From Symbiodinium sp. CCMP2592 (taxonomy: Eukaryota; Sar; Dinophyceae; Suessiales; Symbiodiniaceae): DNA of 64,000 bases. Position numbers and translations under genes: made by a program. The notes under the pieces were generated by a model. That model saw only the letters and a program-made list of their open reading frames with translations. It ran no database searches and was not told where the DNA came from. Every line of letters begins with the position of its first letter. The stretch's first letter is position 1. The stretch is taken from NCBI GenBank assembly GCA_905221615.1, contig CAJNDT010006158.1:124001-188000 (forward strand), given 5' to 3'. Below are positions 18,121 through 27,430 of this stretch, in pieces.

Positions 18121-19693
18121 TTATGCGCTGCCCAGCTGATCTCGCGCGGCACTGCTGTCACCACCACCACAAGAAGAGCCCCATGTCACGACAGAGCCAT
18201 CATCTAGGATCGCAGCAAAGGCACTCTGAGTTGCTTGAATCTGTTGCACATTCTTCAGCTGATGTGCCACAGCACTGCTGTCACCACCGCGGCCACTATC
18301 GCCCCAGGTCACGACGGAGCCATCACCCAGAATCGCAGCAAAGGCGAACGAAGTTGCTTGAATCTGCTGCACATTCCTCAGCTGATCTCGGACGGCACTG
18401 CTGTCACCACCGGTTGTAAAAGCGCCCCAGGTCACGACCGAGCCATCACCAAGGATAGCAGCAAAGGCCAGCGAAGATGCTTGAATCTGCTGTACATTCC
18501 TCAGCTGATCTCGGACGGCACTGCTGTCACCACCGTTGACAGCATATCGCCAGGTCGCGACAGAGCCATCAGAAAGGATCGCAGCAAAGGCACCCTGCGT
18601 TGCTTGAAGCTGCTGCACATTCCTCAGCTGATCTCGTACAGCGCTGCTGTCACCACCCAAGGCCGGATGGCCCCAGGTCACGACGCAGCCATCACCCAGG
18701 ATCGCAGCAAAGGCACTCTGAGTTGCTTGAATCTGTTGCACATTCTTCAGCTGATGTACCACAGCTCTGCTGTCACCACCGCTGCCACTATCGCCCCAGG
18801 TCACGACGGATCCATCACCCAGAATCGCAGCAAAGGCGTAAAAATTTGCCTGAGTCTGCTGCACATTCTTCAGCTGATCTCGGACGGCACTGCTGTCACC
18901 ACCGCGGCTACTATCACCCCAGGTCACGACCGAGCCATTACCAAGGATCGCAGCAAAGGCGAACGAAGTTGCTTGAATCTGCTGAACATTCCTCAGTTGA
19001 TCTCGGACGGCACTGCTGTCACCACCGAGGGCAACATCACCCCAGGTCACGACTGAGCCATCACCGAGAATCGCAGCAAAGGCGGACGAAGTTGCCTGAA
19101 TCTGCTGTACATTCCTCAGCTGATCTCGGACGGCACTGCTGTCACCACCGCGGCTACTATCGCCCCAGGTCACGACCGAGCCATTACCAAGGATCGCAGC
19201 AAAGGCGAACGAAGTTGCTTGAATCTTGTGTACATTCCTCAGCTGATCTCGGACGGCACTGCTGTCACCACCTTCGCCAGCATTTCCCCAGGTCACGACG
19301 GAACCATCTCCGAGGATCGCAGCAAAAGCAAACCTTCCGCCACGTATATCGACTCGTCGAAGTTCCAGGAACGTCAGTGGCTCCTGATACTGCAGCCTGG
19401 CCTTTTTCAACAGCGCTCCTCCATCAAGAACCTGGGTTCTTGTTGAGGAGTTTAAGGTATTTAATTACATTAAAGCCATCGTAAATACACGGTTTCCTTA
19501 TTATAACAACTTAGTTGTCTTCTTCCCTTAACAAGAACCCAGGAACTCTTCCGATGGAGTCCAAGAGCCGACCTCTGCCAGCTCCCAGGGCTCTTTGCGC
19601 GCGCACCGTCAGCGATTCTACGGATTCGTCGTCGTGCGTCTGCAGTGACACTGTCTTGCCACTTATGAGGCTTACCTCAAGTGTAGATGACAT
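18121..19693 (-). CDS. Ubiquitin-like + RCC1-like repeat protein
   Basis: Two exons: 19547-19693 (49 codons from a true ATG, MSSTLEVSLISGKTVSLQTH...) and 18121-19431 (436 residues plus stop), 485 residues in total. Residues ~1-80 resemble a ubiquitin-like fold, as in dinoflagellate relatives where the segment continues VLDGGALLKKARLQ. From about residue 89 to the end are nine full and one partial copies of a 41-residue repeat (pattern AFAAILGDGSVVTWGD...GGDSSAVRDQLRNVQQIQAT), related to RCC1/HERC beta-propeller blades; the GSVVTWG and GGDSSAV cores are kept in nearly every copy. The DNA repeats every 123 bp with high identity, indicating recent homogenisation. One copy is more diverged (GSVATWRYAVNGG). 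Likely a protein-protein interaction scaffold; enzymatic function is not shown. The long antisense frames at 18123-19484 follow the same 123-bp period and are shadows. Confidence 0.85.
19432..19546 (-). mobile_element. Introner: foldback element forming a GT-AG intron
   Basis: 115 bp between the two coding exons of the UBL-RCC1 gene. In sense orientation it starts GTTCCTGGGTTCTTGTTAAG and ends CTCAACAAGAACCCAG. CTGGGTTCTTGTT at the 5' end and AACAAGAACCCAG at the 3' end are exact 13-bp inverted repeats, extended imperfectly. GTTC precedes the element and is repeated at the first bases of the next exon, so one GTTC copy supplies the 5' GT and the element end supplies the 3' CAG. Removal joins codon 49 (Arg) to Val in frame and restores the segment expected for the family. 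Confidence 0.85.
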
Positions 19694-19719
19694 GATAGAC
19701 TGAGGACTCCAGCTGCGGA

Positions 19720-19929
19720 TCAGCCCATGGCCAACATGTCGAATGCCGGGCTGTAGTTGAATAATGTATGGGCGTTCAACAAGTAGAACGTCCGGGAGGT
19801 AAATTGTAGCATAAATATAATGAAACCATCCTTTTGATGTTGGCTCTCTGCTCGCAGCCTATGTCTTTTGCACCGTTTCCTCAAACAGCCGCCCCGAGGG
19901 GCTAGGTGGACTAGAGTGTCATGATTCAT
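19720..19929 (-). CDS. 69-aa ORF upstream of UBL-RCC1
   Basis: True ATG, TGA-type end 27 bp before the UBL-RCC1 start on the same strand. Basic N-terminus (GGCLRKRCKRHRLRAESQHQ), hydrophobic middle. May be an upstream gene or leader sequence. Confidence 0.28.
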   Translation of the reverse strand: MNHDTLVHLAPRGGCLRKRCKRHRLRAESQHQKDGFIIFMLQFTSRTFYLLNAHTLFNYSPAFDMLAMG

Positions 19930-20140
19930 ACGGCTCAGGGTTTAGATCCGGGTTTAGGGGTTCATGGTTTAGGCAACCAATATAGGGGCCTTAATCCGCC
20001 GACCCCTTTGTCGGCGTCAAGAAGGTGGACTCGTACCTTGCCCCGCCTTCGAGGACAAAACACAACTTGCTTCTTCCTTTCCCTTGCCTCTACCCCTGCC
20101 CCTTGCTTCTCCTTTCCCCCGCCTCGCCCCTACCCTGCCC

Positions 20141-20353
20141 CTAGCCAACCCCTTTCAGGTCAAGCCCAAAAACCAACCAATTTTGTTTGTTTTCAACGAT
20201 GCCAAGCGGGTGGAGGCACCCGGCGTCTACTCCTGCTAGCCAACCCGCCCCCACCCCCCCCGGCCAACGCCGATGGGCGATGCGAGGAGATGCAATCGGA
20301 TCATCGAACGATGACACCGTCAGAGCTATAACAAGATCAATCGCAGTGTTCAT
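20141..20353 (-). CDS. 70-aa ORF
   Basis: True ATG at 20351-20353 (MNTAIDLVIALTVSSFDDPI...), hydrophobic N-terminus like a signal or transit segment, stop at 20141. A plus-strand frame over the same DNA is Pro-rich and less convincing. Confidence 0.37.
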   Translation of the reverse strand: MNTAIDLVIALTVSSFDDPIASPRIAHRRWPGGVGAGWLAGVDAGCLHPLGIVENKQNWLVFGLDLKGVG

Positions 20354-20405
20354 GGCACTAACCCCAAACTGGCCCTAAACCCTAACCCAAAAGTAGTCTG
20401 GCCTT

Positions 20406-20519
20406 GCAAACCCAAAGGGTCCTATGTACTGCTATGGGGGGTACTCCTCTAAGTCATAATAGTAACTCCTAATATGGAAACCCTACATTCTACTATATCG
20501 GTACATAGGACCCTTTGGG
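20406..20519. mobile_element. Foldback, family FB-O
   Basis: CCAAAGGGTCCTATGTACTG ... CGGTACATAGGACCCTTTGG; a related element lies at 40219. Confidence 0.85.
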
Positions 20520-20561
20520 AAACTCCGAACCTGAACTCTAGCCCCCTAAACCTCTATAAAC

Positions 20562-20825
20562 CCTACACCGCCCTAAACCCTAAACCCAAAACCCAAAACC
20601 CTAAACCCTAAACCCTAAACCCTAAACCCAAAACCCTAAACCCAAAACCCAAAACCCTAAACCCTAAACCCTAAACCCTAAACCCAAAACCCTAAACCCA
20701 AAACCCTAAACCCTAAACCCAAAACCCTAAACCCTAAACCCTAAACCCAAAACCCTAAACCCAAAACCCAAAACCCTAAACCCAAAACCCTAAACCCAAA
20801 ACCCTAAACCCTAAACCCTAAACCG
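20562..20825. repeat. Largest telomere-like array, two heptamer types
   Basis: About 37 heptamers, mixing CCCTAAA and CCCAAAA in irregular blocks. Followed by an open minus-strand segment (20824-20905) that would use CACG|GTTTAGGG as donor. Confidence 0.95.
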
Positions 20826-20904
20826 TGGCATCCCGCAAGGGTCCCAGCCCAAGGTCCGCACAGGCCGCGGAGGCAGAGCGATCCAGAGCCAGGCCTCTCT
20901 TCTC

Positions 20905-21036
20905 TCCAAGGGTGAAAGGAGGGACCCTCAATAAGGACCCCTAGGTATATACCCTTAATATAACTATTATATACCCATTATATAGCCCATTATAGGGTAG
21001 GGGTCCCCATTAAGGGTCCCTCCTTTTCCCCTTTGA
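20905..21036. mobile_element. Foldback, family FB-K
   Basis: CCAAGGGTGAAAGGAGGGAC ... GTCCCTCCTTTTCCCCTTTG; full length, centre TATAACTATTATATACCC. Confidence 0.9.
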
Positions 21037-21192
21037 TTCTCAGGCTCTCAAAACTCCGAAACGTAACATAATATAGGGGCCTTAGTAAATTAGAACAGGG
21101 TTCCCTTTAAAAAGATGATTAAAGGGATCTATAGTAGGGATTTAGGATATTAATATAGGGGCCTTAGTAATTAGAGTAGGGATCTGGACGGG

Positions 21193-21293
21193 AGCCCAAT
21201 ACCCCTTAATTAAAGAATATAGCTTACACCGAAATATGAAGCCCTATATAAATTTAGGCCATATTCCTCAATTAAGGAGTATTGGGCTCTCTG
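21193..21293. mobile_element. Foldback, family FB-S
   Basis: GGGAGCCCAATACCCCTTAATT ... AATTAAGGAGTATTGGGCTC; second copy at 49591. Confidence 0.85.
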
Positions 21294-21460
21294 GGAAGAT
21301 CGTTCGGGTTTAGAGTTTATAGAGTCTACACACTAAACTCAAAGCATTAAGCCCAGAAACCTCACACACAAATTATCTCTAAAGCCTTGGAAAAGTCAAC
21401 GCAAGGTTACAAAGTAAAGGGGTGTCTCGGGTTTTGTGGGGATTTGGGTTTAGGACCTAC

Positions 21461-21725
21461 CGTACGGGTCGTTCTCTGGAATTGCGTCCCCTTTAGGTCC
21501 CCAACCCACATCAACGGCGACCTGCTGTGACCGCGTAAGCTTCGTAAAAGTTCTATCCCTGCAACTAGGGAAGGGGCCATGACATACTTGTTGCAGAGTT
21601 TGGGAGCCTGCAGGCATCAAGGGCTCGCGTCTAGCAACTTTCGGGCCAGAGCTTCTGCTATGTACATACATGAACCTTTGTATCTGCCAGCAAACCTCAG
21701 TGTAAAAGCCGTAATCCCCCAAACC
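21461..21725 (-). CDS. 88-codon internal exon, unknown
   Basis: After CCCAG: GLGDYGFYTEVCWQIQRFMY..., SRSSGPKVARREPLMPAG, ending at CGTACG|GTAGGTCC. Mixed composition typical of a globular protein; flanked downstream by CCTAAAC telomere-like bases. Confidence 0.4.
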
Positions 21726-22429
21726 CTGGGTACCCTGAAAATTTAACACCAATCCCACCACGAAAGCGCCGCCGCGTCGCAGATGGGCGCCAGTCTTGCG
21801 AGAGCAGGGCGGAGGGCAGCAAAGACGGCATCCTGGGTACAGGGATGAACTAACGTGGGCGAAAGAATGGTAAGGCTTTAGTGTCAGGGATACTTTAATC
21901 GGGTTCTATATGCTCGTAATCGAGTTCCGAAGGGATACCTTAGATCATCAGTTATAACTGGAAGAAGATATTGGGGTGTATCGCAATATAACTAGACATG
22001 GACTATACGAGGTACTGTGACTAACCGATAATGCGTTCTCGTGGCAGTGTTTTGTTCAAATGTTGGTTTACATTTAAGGGTGGAGGAAGTGTCCTTTTTA
22101 AATTTCGTTTTGTGTGATGTTGTTGCAGTAGGTTGAAGTTTTGACATCGTATTCGGGGCAAGGGTCTTTTCTTTCGCATCCGTGTCTTAGTAGCTGAGTT
22201 CGTAAGCCCCCCCAAAAGTGTACACTTTTAGTTCTAAGGTGCATGGTTCTTCGATGTCTGAGCCCTAACCGTACACCCTGAGGTCTGAACCTCTAACATC
22301 AAACATTACAAACAAATCCTCCTAAAGCCTAACAAACCCTCCAAAGTCTACAATAAACCCTATCAGTCCTAAATCAATCCTAAACCCCATGGTTGAACCA
22401 AGTCCTCCTAGTCTGCGAAGCGCATTCAA

Positions 22430-22528
22430 TCAAGTTTCCGGCACGGAGGCCACTGTCTTCGCGAGTTCCTGCACGAGGGTCCCGGACTCCGGTGTGTTCT
22501 CTTCACTGACCGTCAAGTGGGTGAGCAC
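22430..22528 (-). CDS. Terminal exon (32 aa)
   Basis: VLTHLTVSEENTPESGTLVQ...KTVASVPET to TGA, after CTGAG acceptor; high GC at third positions. Unknown. Confidence 0.35.
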   Translation of the reverse strand: MLTHLTVSEENTPESGTLVQELAKTVASVPET

Positions 22529-22761
22529 CTCAGAGTTGAGGGTTTACAGTTGTGGGTTTTAGGCTTAAGAGGTTAGGCGTGTTTAGGGTTATGTAAAGAT
22601 TGAGGTTCCAGTGCTTACGTCAGGGTTATGAAAAACATACGTACATACATATATACAGAGATGTGGTCTTCCTGGTCTAGGGATAGTAAAGGGTCAGGGT
22701 GTGGGGATGTGTGGGGCCTAACTTTGATGGGTAGAGGGTTAGTAGAGAAAGGGTTTAAGGT

Positions 22762-23181
22762 TTAGGGCGTTTCGGGTTGAGGGTCCAGGAGTTGGTTTGA
22801 AACTTTGGTATGAGGTCTTGGTTGTGGCGTGTAGGTTTTGGACACAACCGCCGGGATGGCTCGTGTGCAGTGAGAGAAGCGGCCTACCCATTTTACCAGA
22901 CCCCACAAAAGCCGGATTGAAACACACAGCAACACATCAGCATCCGAAACCCAGCCTACTGTGAATCTATTTGAACCTGAGGTGCCTGGAGGAAGAGCTC
23001 GGCTAAGTGCTGCCGCACACTGTTTGGCATTCCTTGGCCACTTTGCTTCAGTCGCTCGGGTTGGGATTGGAGTTGCAAGTTTGTGGGGGCGGAGGGGTGA
23101 AAGGGGAGGGCGGGAGGTTGGGTGGGGGGGGGGGGGGGTTCTGGGAATGCCGGGCATCTTTCTCCTAGAGTTAGATGTCAT
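22762..23181 (-). CDS. 139-aa ORF with N-terminal Pro-rich tract
   Basis: True ATG at 23179-23181 to TGA/22762. Residues ~11-45 are Pro/Arg/Thr-rich, partly encoded by a C12+ homopolymer at 23123-23138; then Ala-rich and a hydrophobic segment (DADVLLCVSIRLLWGLVKWV). Longest intact ORF of this part; no family recognised. The homopolymer makes the frame sensitive to sequencing error. Confidence 0.42.
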   Translation of the reverse strand: MTSNSRRKMPGIPRTPPPPHPTSRPPLSPLRPHKLATPIPTRATEAKWPRNAKQCAAALSRALPPGTSGSNRFTVGWVSDADVLLCVSIRLLWGLVKWVGRFSHCTRAIPAVVSKTYTPQPRPHTKVSNQLLDPQPETP

Positions 23182-23218
23182 TGCTCATAATCCCGACCCC
23201 TAAATTTCATGGGCTACG

Positions 23219-23413
23219 ATGTTCATAGGGTCCGGGGTTGCGGATTTTGGGGTTATTAATTATTCACTTAACCATAAGCCCCCGCAATGCCAGGGTTTAA
23301 GCTTTAGGGCCACACCTATTCCTCTAAGACTCCCTTCAATCCCTGTTGGAAAACTGCTTAGCGAACAGAAGCTATTGAAGATAACATCCCCACAAGCGGG
23401 CGGGTCTCAATAG
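23219..23413 (+). CDS. 64-aa ORF
   Basis: ATG at 23219; C-terminal part IPVGKLLSEQKLLKITSP is protein-like. Stops 3 bp before the next ATG, so the two ORFs may be parts of one gene. Confidence 0.3.
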   Translation: MFIGSGVADFGVINYSLNHKPPQCQGLSFRATPIPLRLPSIPVGKLLSEQKLLKITSPQAGGSQ

Positions 23414-23416
23414 CCA

Positions 23417-23764
23417 ATGCTTTTTGCTCTTGCTGGGTCCTGCATGGACTTCTTAAACCCGTCGTCTCTACGTCAATACCTTCAAGCCTCATCAACGGAT
23501 CGTGTGCGGGCTGAGTGTCGTAGCAGCACCTCGCTGCTGAAGAACCTCCAAGTGCAAAGATTACCGTTTACTGTCTGTTGCATGGGTGTTGAAGTAGAAT
23601 TGAATGTTTCACTATGGACTTTCGTATTGACACGACGATATGTCGAGGGACAGAGGAAATTCCGGCTTGCGACACTCCCAATCCATGGCCCGAGACCCTT
23701 GCCCCAACCTCAAGCCCCGGACCGCTACGCTAAACCCGCTAAACCCTTGTCCCTGAAGACTTGA
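23417..23764 (+). CDS. 115-aa ORF
   Basis: True ATG to TGA. MLFALAGSCMDFLNPSSLRQ... begins like a signal or transit peptide; the end (APDRYAKPAKPLSLKT) contains two CTAAACCCG telomere-like words. Product unknown. Confidence 0.42.
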   Translation: MLFALAGSCMDFLNPSSLRQYLQASSTDRVRAECRSSTSLLKNLQVQRLPFTVCCMGVEVELNVSLWTFVLTRRYVEGQRKFRLATLPIHGPRPLPQPQAPDRYAKPAKPLSLKT

Positions 23765-24031
23765 AGCCATAAAGACTCCACTCCCCGTTACTGCCCCTGA
23801 TAGCTCTGGCTTTGAACGCTGACTCGCAGCGTATGCTGGGGAAAAAGGCAAACGACACAACCTCGAAGCACTGGCCCCTAAGACCCTAAGAACTCGGAAC
23901 ATGGCCAGTGAAGTGCTCATGCTATCCCCGGAAACCCCACAACCCTGAACCTTGGAAAGTGCAAACCTTACATCACACATTACTATACGAGAAGGTCCTG
24001 GAAGCCCCCCACCCTCGGAGAGCCACCTCAT
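23745..24031 (-). CDS. First exon, ~95 codons
   Basis: True ATG at 24029-24031 (MRWLSEGGGLPGPSRIVMCD..., FRVLRVLGASASRLCRLPFS). Likely ends at ACAAGG|GTTTAGCG. Overlaps the end of the convergent plus-strand ORF by ~20 bp, so one of the two may be wrong. Confidence 0.38.
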
Positions 24032-24134
24032 AGGATATAGATAGATGTAATTTGTTTATTGCAAAAACAGGCTGCTATAACCCTAAACCCTAAACCCTAT
24101 ACCCTAGACCCCTAAACTTCCCTAAACCCTAAAC

Positions 24135-24240
24135 GGGTCGTGAGGGCTCTCTGGAACTGCCCGGGCCTCTGCGCCATCTCCAGCGCCCTCCTGGGTGGCC
24201 AAGAGCGATGCGGCAACTCCGCCTGCGGGTTCGCCGATGG
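24135..24240 (-). CDS. Internal exon with telomere-like donor
   Basis: Open: IGEPAGGVAASLLATQEGAG..., bounded by GGTTAG acceptor and CGACCC|GTTTAGGG donor. Both strands are open in this GC-rich block. Confidence 0.3.
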
Positions 24241-24452
24241 CTAACCCTAGGGATCTGAGGACTCACATATTGCGGCTTTTGGGCTATTTTGATCCCTAGG
24301 GTAAGGCTTGGGGTTTATCGCTTTTTAGTGGTTTAGGGGTTAGGGGTTTGGGGGTTTAAGGTAACTAAACCCTAAACCCAAAAACAATGAGCGAGGCCTT
24401 CAATCGACTATGAACCCCGATCTCTTCCAACCTTACGGGCTTCTTACATCAG

Positions 24453-24460
<8 letters not shown>

Positions 24461-24515
<55 letters not shown>

Positions 24516-24537
24516 ACATATATATATATATACATAG
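24461..24537. repeat. TA microsatellite
   Basis: Imperfect TA run of ~75 bp with TTATAT and TACATA breaks. Confidence 0.95.
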
Positions 24538-25065
24538 AATACGAAAGACGAAAAGGTGCAAGCAAGGTGGTGGGGTTGCTTAAAACAGCATCGCCTGATA
24601 ATCATCCTATTTTCTGGCCTAGCTGCCTATCATGATGACCTGATGACAGGTCGAAAAGTGAACCCCAAAATCTTGAAGCCCTACACCCTGAGCTCAGCAC
24701 GTTGAGGTTTATACTTTCTCTAGAGAGCTAGCATCAAGCTTAATCCTTACCGGACATGCCGTAGCCTAAACTGGCAATCCCGCTCGGCAGCACTAGCCGA
24801 TAAGTTCTAAATCCTACAGCCCACAATCCCTATACCACCCGAAACGCAATACTAGCTGCAACTAGTAGCACTGACAGGAAGGTCTCTGTATACTGCAGAA
24901 TACTTGTCGACCTATGATAGGTGTGTAAGATCTCAATATGTCTCAATATTAGTAGCCCTAGCCTCCTCAACCTATGAATGCTAAGCTTCCAAAAACCCCA
25001 AAACCCAAAGCCCCTGAAGCCTCAAGCCTGTACACTCTAAGCCCCATAAACACGAAGCCCCAAAC

Positions 25066-25173
25066 CCTAAGCGCTGTAACAGCTTTCTCCAGGCGGCCTG
25101 CTGCAAAGCTGAGAGAACCAAGCGGATGGGGGTGAAGTGCACTGCCCGGATGTCGAACAGAGCCTCAAGAAGC
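25066..25173 (-). CDS. Internal exon, helical
   Basis: LLEALFDIRAVHFTPIRLVL... then QQAAWRKLLQRL; acceptor CGCAAG, donor TTAGG|GTTTGGGG. Amphipathic helix pattern; unknown protein. Confidence 0.37.
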
Positions 25174-25223
25174 CTTGCGGGGGAGAGGGTTTAGGGGTTA
25201 AGGGTTTAGGGGAGGTTTAGGGA

Positions 25224-25309
25224 TGTACCTAGACCCCCACAAAAGGAGGTAAAATAATGGCCCGAAACCTATAAAGGGCTATTATTCTACATACTTTTGG
25301 GGTCCAGGC
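25224..25309. mobile_element. Foldback, family FB-E
   Basis: GTACCTAGACCCCCACAAAAG ... CTACATACTTTTGGGGTCCAG. Confidence 0.9.
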
Positions 25310-25528
25310 AAGCATTTGTGGGGCTTGGCGGCTTCAGGGTTCTTTGGTTTTAGGGTTCTGGCATTGGGGCTTTCTAGGTTTACGCCTTTCGGGTGGGACA
25401 TGGGGCTGCTGCTAGGGTTCGGATTATGTCCAGAAACAGGGGCTTCAGTCGCAAGTTTTCGGAAGAGCCAATCCGGAAGACCCAGAGAAATACTCGAAAA
25501 CCCCCGAAAGGCCGAAGCCAGAACCTGA
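25310..25528 (+). CDS. Terminal exon after FB-E
   Basis: Starts at the CCAG border of FB-E; last part SFRKSQSGRPREILENPRKA... to TGA. First third is telomere-derived (FGFRVLALGL). Confidence 0.33.
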   Translation, partial: KHLWGLAASGFFGFRVLALGLSRFTPFGWDMGLLLGFGLCPETGASVASFRKSQSGRPREILENPRKAEART

Positions 25529-25534
25529 AGTTGC

Positions 25535-25630
25535 TTAGAGTTTAGGGTTTAGGGGTTTAGGGTTTAAGGGTTTACGGGTTTAGGGGATTAGGGTTTAGGG
25601 GTTGAGGGTTTAGGGGTTTAAGGGTCAAAC
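25535..25630. repeat. Telomere-like TTTAGGG array
   Basis: About twelve TTTAGGG/TTTAAGG units. Confidence 0.9.
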
Positions 25631-25635
25631 CTCAG

Positions 25636-25758
25636 AACCCCCGATACCTCAAACACTTACCCAATGACTCTAATGACCCTGAAAAGCGGAAATTAATGGA
25701 CTTCTCCACGACGCAGGCGCTGAGTCCTACCACACCTTCTTCTCAACAGACAATCTAG
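25636..25758 (+). CDS. Terminal exon after telomere-like array
   Basis: 41 codons after AAACCTCAG: NPRYLKHLPNDSNDPEKRKL... to TAG. The array 25535-25630 would be the intron. Unknown. Confidence 0.33.
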   Translation, partial: NPRYLKHLPNDSNDPEKRKLMDFSTTQALSPTTPSSQQTI

Positions 25759-25894
25759 ATCCCCTCAGAAAAAAAGGCAAACACAAGACCTGCACAAAGA
25801 GAACAAACAAACATGTAGAATAACTCAAATCGGCCTGCGGAGCAGCATAGTTTCCCACAACAAGGGCCTTAAACAAATCGGGATTTCGATTCCC

Positions 25895-26015
25895 ACCCTA
25901 AAACCCTCAACCTTGAAACCCTAAAGCCCTAAACCCGAAACCCTAAAACCCTAAACCCTAAACCCTAAAACCCGAAACCCTAAACCCTAAAACCCTAAAC
26001 CCTAAACCCCTAAAA
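25895..26015. repeat. Telomere-like array (CCCTAAA, CCCGAAA)
   Basis: About 15 units; CCCGAAA variants alternate. Confidence 0.9.
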
Positions 26016-26119
26016 ACCACCCAAAACAAAAGGCCACCTCGAAGATGCGACGTCCGGGCCCTCGGGATGTTGGGACCTCGGCGCCAAACTGAGCTGTGGG
26101 ATCCGGGCTCCTCAGATTT

Positions 26120-26250
26120 TAGGGGGTTTAAGGAATTAGTTTAGAGGTTAGAGGTTTAGGGGTTTAGGGTTTTAGGGTTTTAGGGGTTTAGGGCTTTAGG
26201 GGTTTAGCGGTTTAGGGATTTAGGGGTTTAGGGATTAGGGTTTGGGGGCC
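26120..26250. repeat. Telomere-like TTTAGGG array
   Basis: TTTAGGG, TTTTAGGG, TTTAGCGG units. Confidence 0.9.
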
Positions 26251-26257
26251 TGGCATT

Positions 26258-26370
26258 TACTTGAAGGTTCATGGGTAGTTATATGTGGAATTATAAGTAG
26301 GGTAACCATAGTAATAACTCCTATTAGGGGACTTATAACCCCACTTGTAACTACCCATGCACCGACAAGT
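26258..26370. mobile_element. Foldback, family FB-H
   Basis: ACTTGAAGGTTCATGGGTAG ... CTACCCATGCACCGACAAGT. Confidence 0.85.
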
Positions 26371-26601
26371 AGGGTCTAGGGATGAGGGTTTAATTGGGGT
26401 TTGAAGTTTGGTGATTGGGGTTTAACTGGGGCTTAACGTCTAGGGATTCGGCCTCAATTACGGTTAAAAGTTTCGGGATTAGGGTTTAACTAAGGTTTCG
26501 GGTTTAGGAAGGGTTGCGAAGGCTTTAGAATTGAGGGCAACAGGATATAGCGTACAAATGGGTTCACAGGATTTCGGATAGAGGATTTAGGGATGAAAGT
26601 T

Positions 26602-26834
26602 TCAGAGTCTGGAAGGTTTCAGCGACCGGGCTTTCGCAGGGTCGTCAGGTGTCTTCTTAAGCTGAGAGTCTGACTCCGAACAAGCCCGAAAACAAGCATT
26701 ACTCCTTGCATTCTTGTGCTGCACTAGGATGGTTCTTGTGGTTCCAACCCTCAACTCAAAAAACTAAGAATGGGTTTGGAAGTCTCTGGGCGTGTAGTTC
26801 TTATGCTTGACCGCTGCGCTGGCAAAATCATAGT
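26602..26834 (-). CDS. Exon(s) interrupted by an in-frame TAG
   Basis: YDFASAAVKHKNYTPRDFQT... reads to TAG at ~26764; the same frame then continues FFELRVGTTRTILVQHKNAR... to TGA at 26602. The TAG can be the acceptor of a 48-nt intron (GTCAAGC...TTCTTAG) or a nonsense mutation. Confidence 0.35.
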
Positions 26835-27040
26835 CTAGCGGGCTCTGGTGTTCCGCATTGGGGGATTATCTGCAATCATTCAACCCAAATGCTCACTAAA
26901 CCTAATTAGGGTTTAGGGTTGGGCTGAAGTTGTGGGGTGAAGGTAGACTGGCATTTCACACAAGCGGGACACGTCAAAGCTTAACCCTCCCGAAACCAAG
27001 GGACTACATAGTTAGAATAGGGTTTGGGTCCATTACAGTA

Positions 27041-27124
27041 GCTGGACTACAAAAGTATATAGAATGGTAGCCTTTCATAGGGTTTTGGCCCATTATTTTG
27101 CCCACTTTGGCGGGTTTGGGTAGG
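27041..27124. mobile_element. Foldback, family FB-E (diverged)
   Basis: GCTGGACTACAAAAGTATAT ... GCCCACTTTGGCGGGTTTGGG. Confidence 0.75.
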
Positions 27125-27262
27125 GACTTTAACCTCAGAGACTCTCTTCGAGGGAGACTTACCCAAAGACCTCACGCATTCGGGTCTTTGGCCAAGACCC
27201 CTCCTTCAGCCACAGCAAAAACCAGGGGCACCTAGATAAGCCCGTATACAAGAGAACAATGC

Positions 27263-27353
27263 AGGGGCCGTAATACGTAGACTAGGGTTTGGGGCGTATT
27301 ATACTAGAACTAGAAGAAGGAATTTCAGAATTGTATAGGTAATTATTAAGGCC
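27263..27353. mobile_element. Foldback, family FB-L
   Basis: GCAGGGGCCGTAATACGTAG ... GTAATTATTAAGGCCCC. An open minus-strand segment (VPLVFAVAEGGVLAKDPNA) lies beside it at ~27177-27233. Confidence 0.8.
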
Positions 27354-27430
27354 CCTCTATAATCAAGCCCTTAACAAACCAAAACCAGGAGTCCAAACCC
27401 CAAACTCCAAACCATGAACCCTTAGTTGGT

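Noticed and set aside
18123..19484. Plus-strand ORFs up to 294 codons
   Set aside because: Antisense of the 123-bp RCC1 repeat; His/Ser-rich and periodic.
20562..20825. Chromosome end
   Set aside because: Unique sequence and candidate genes lie on both sides, units are mixed, and runs occur in both orientations.
23612..23744. 3' extension of the 139-codon minus ORF
   Set aside because: Passes through GTTTAGCGGGTTTAGCG, a likely donor, and overlaps the better plus-strand ORF 23417-23764.
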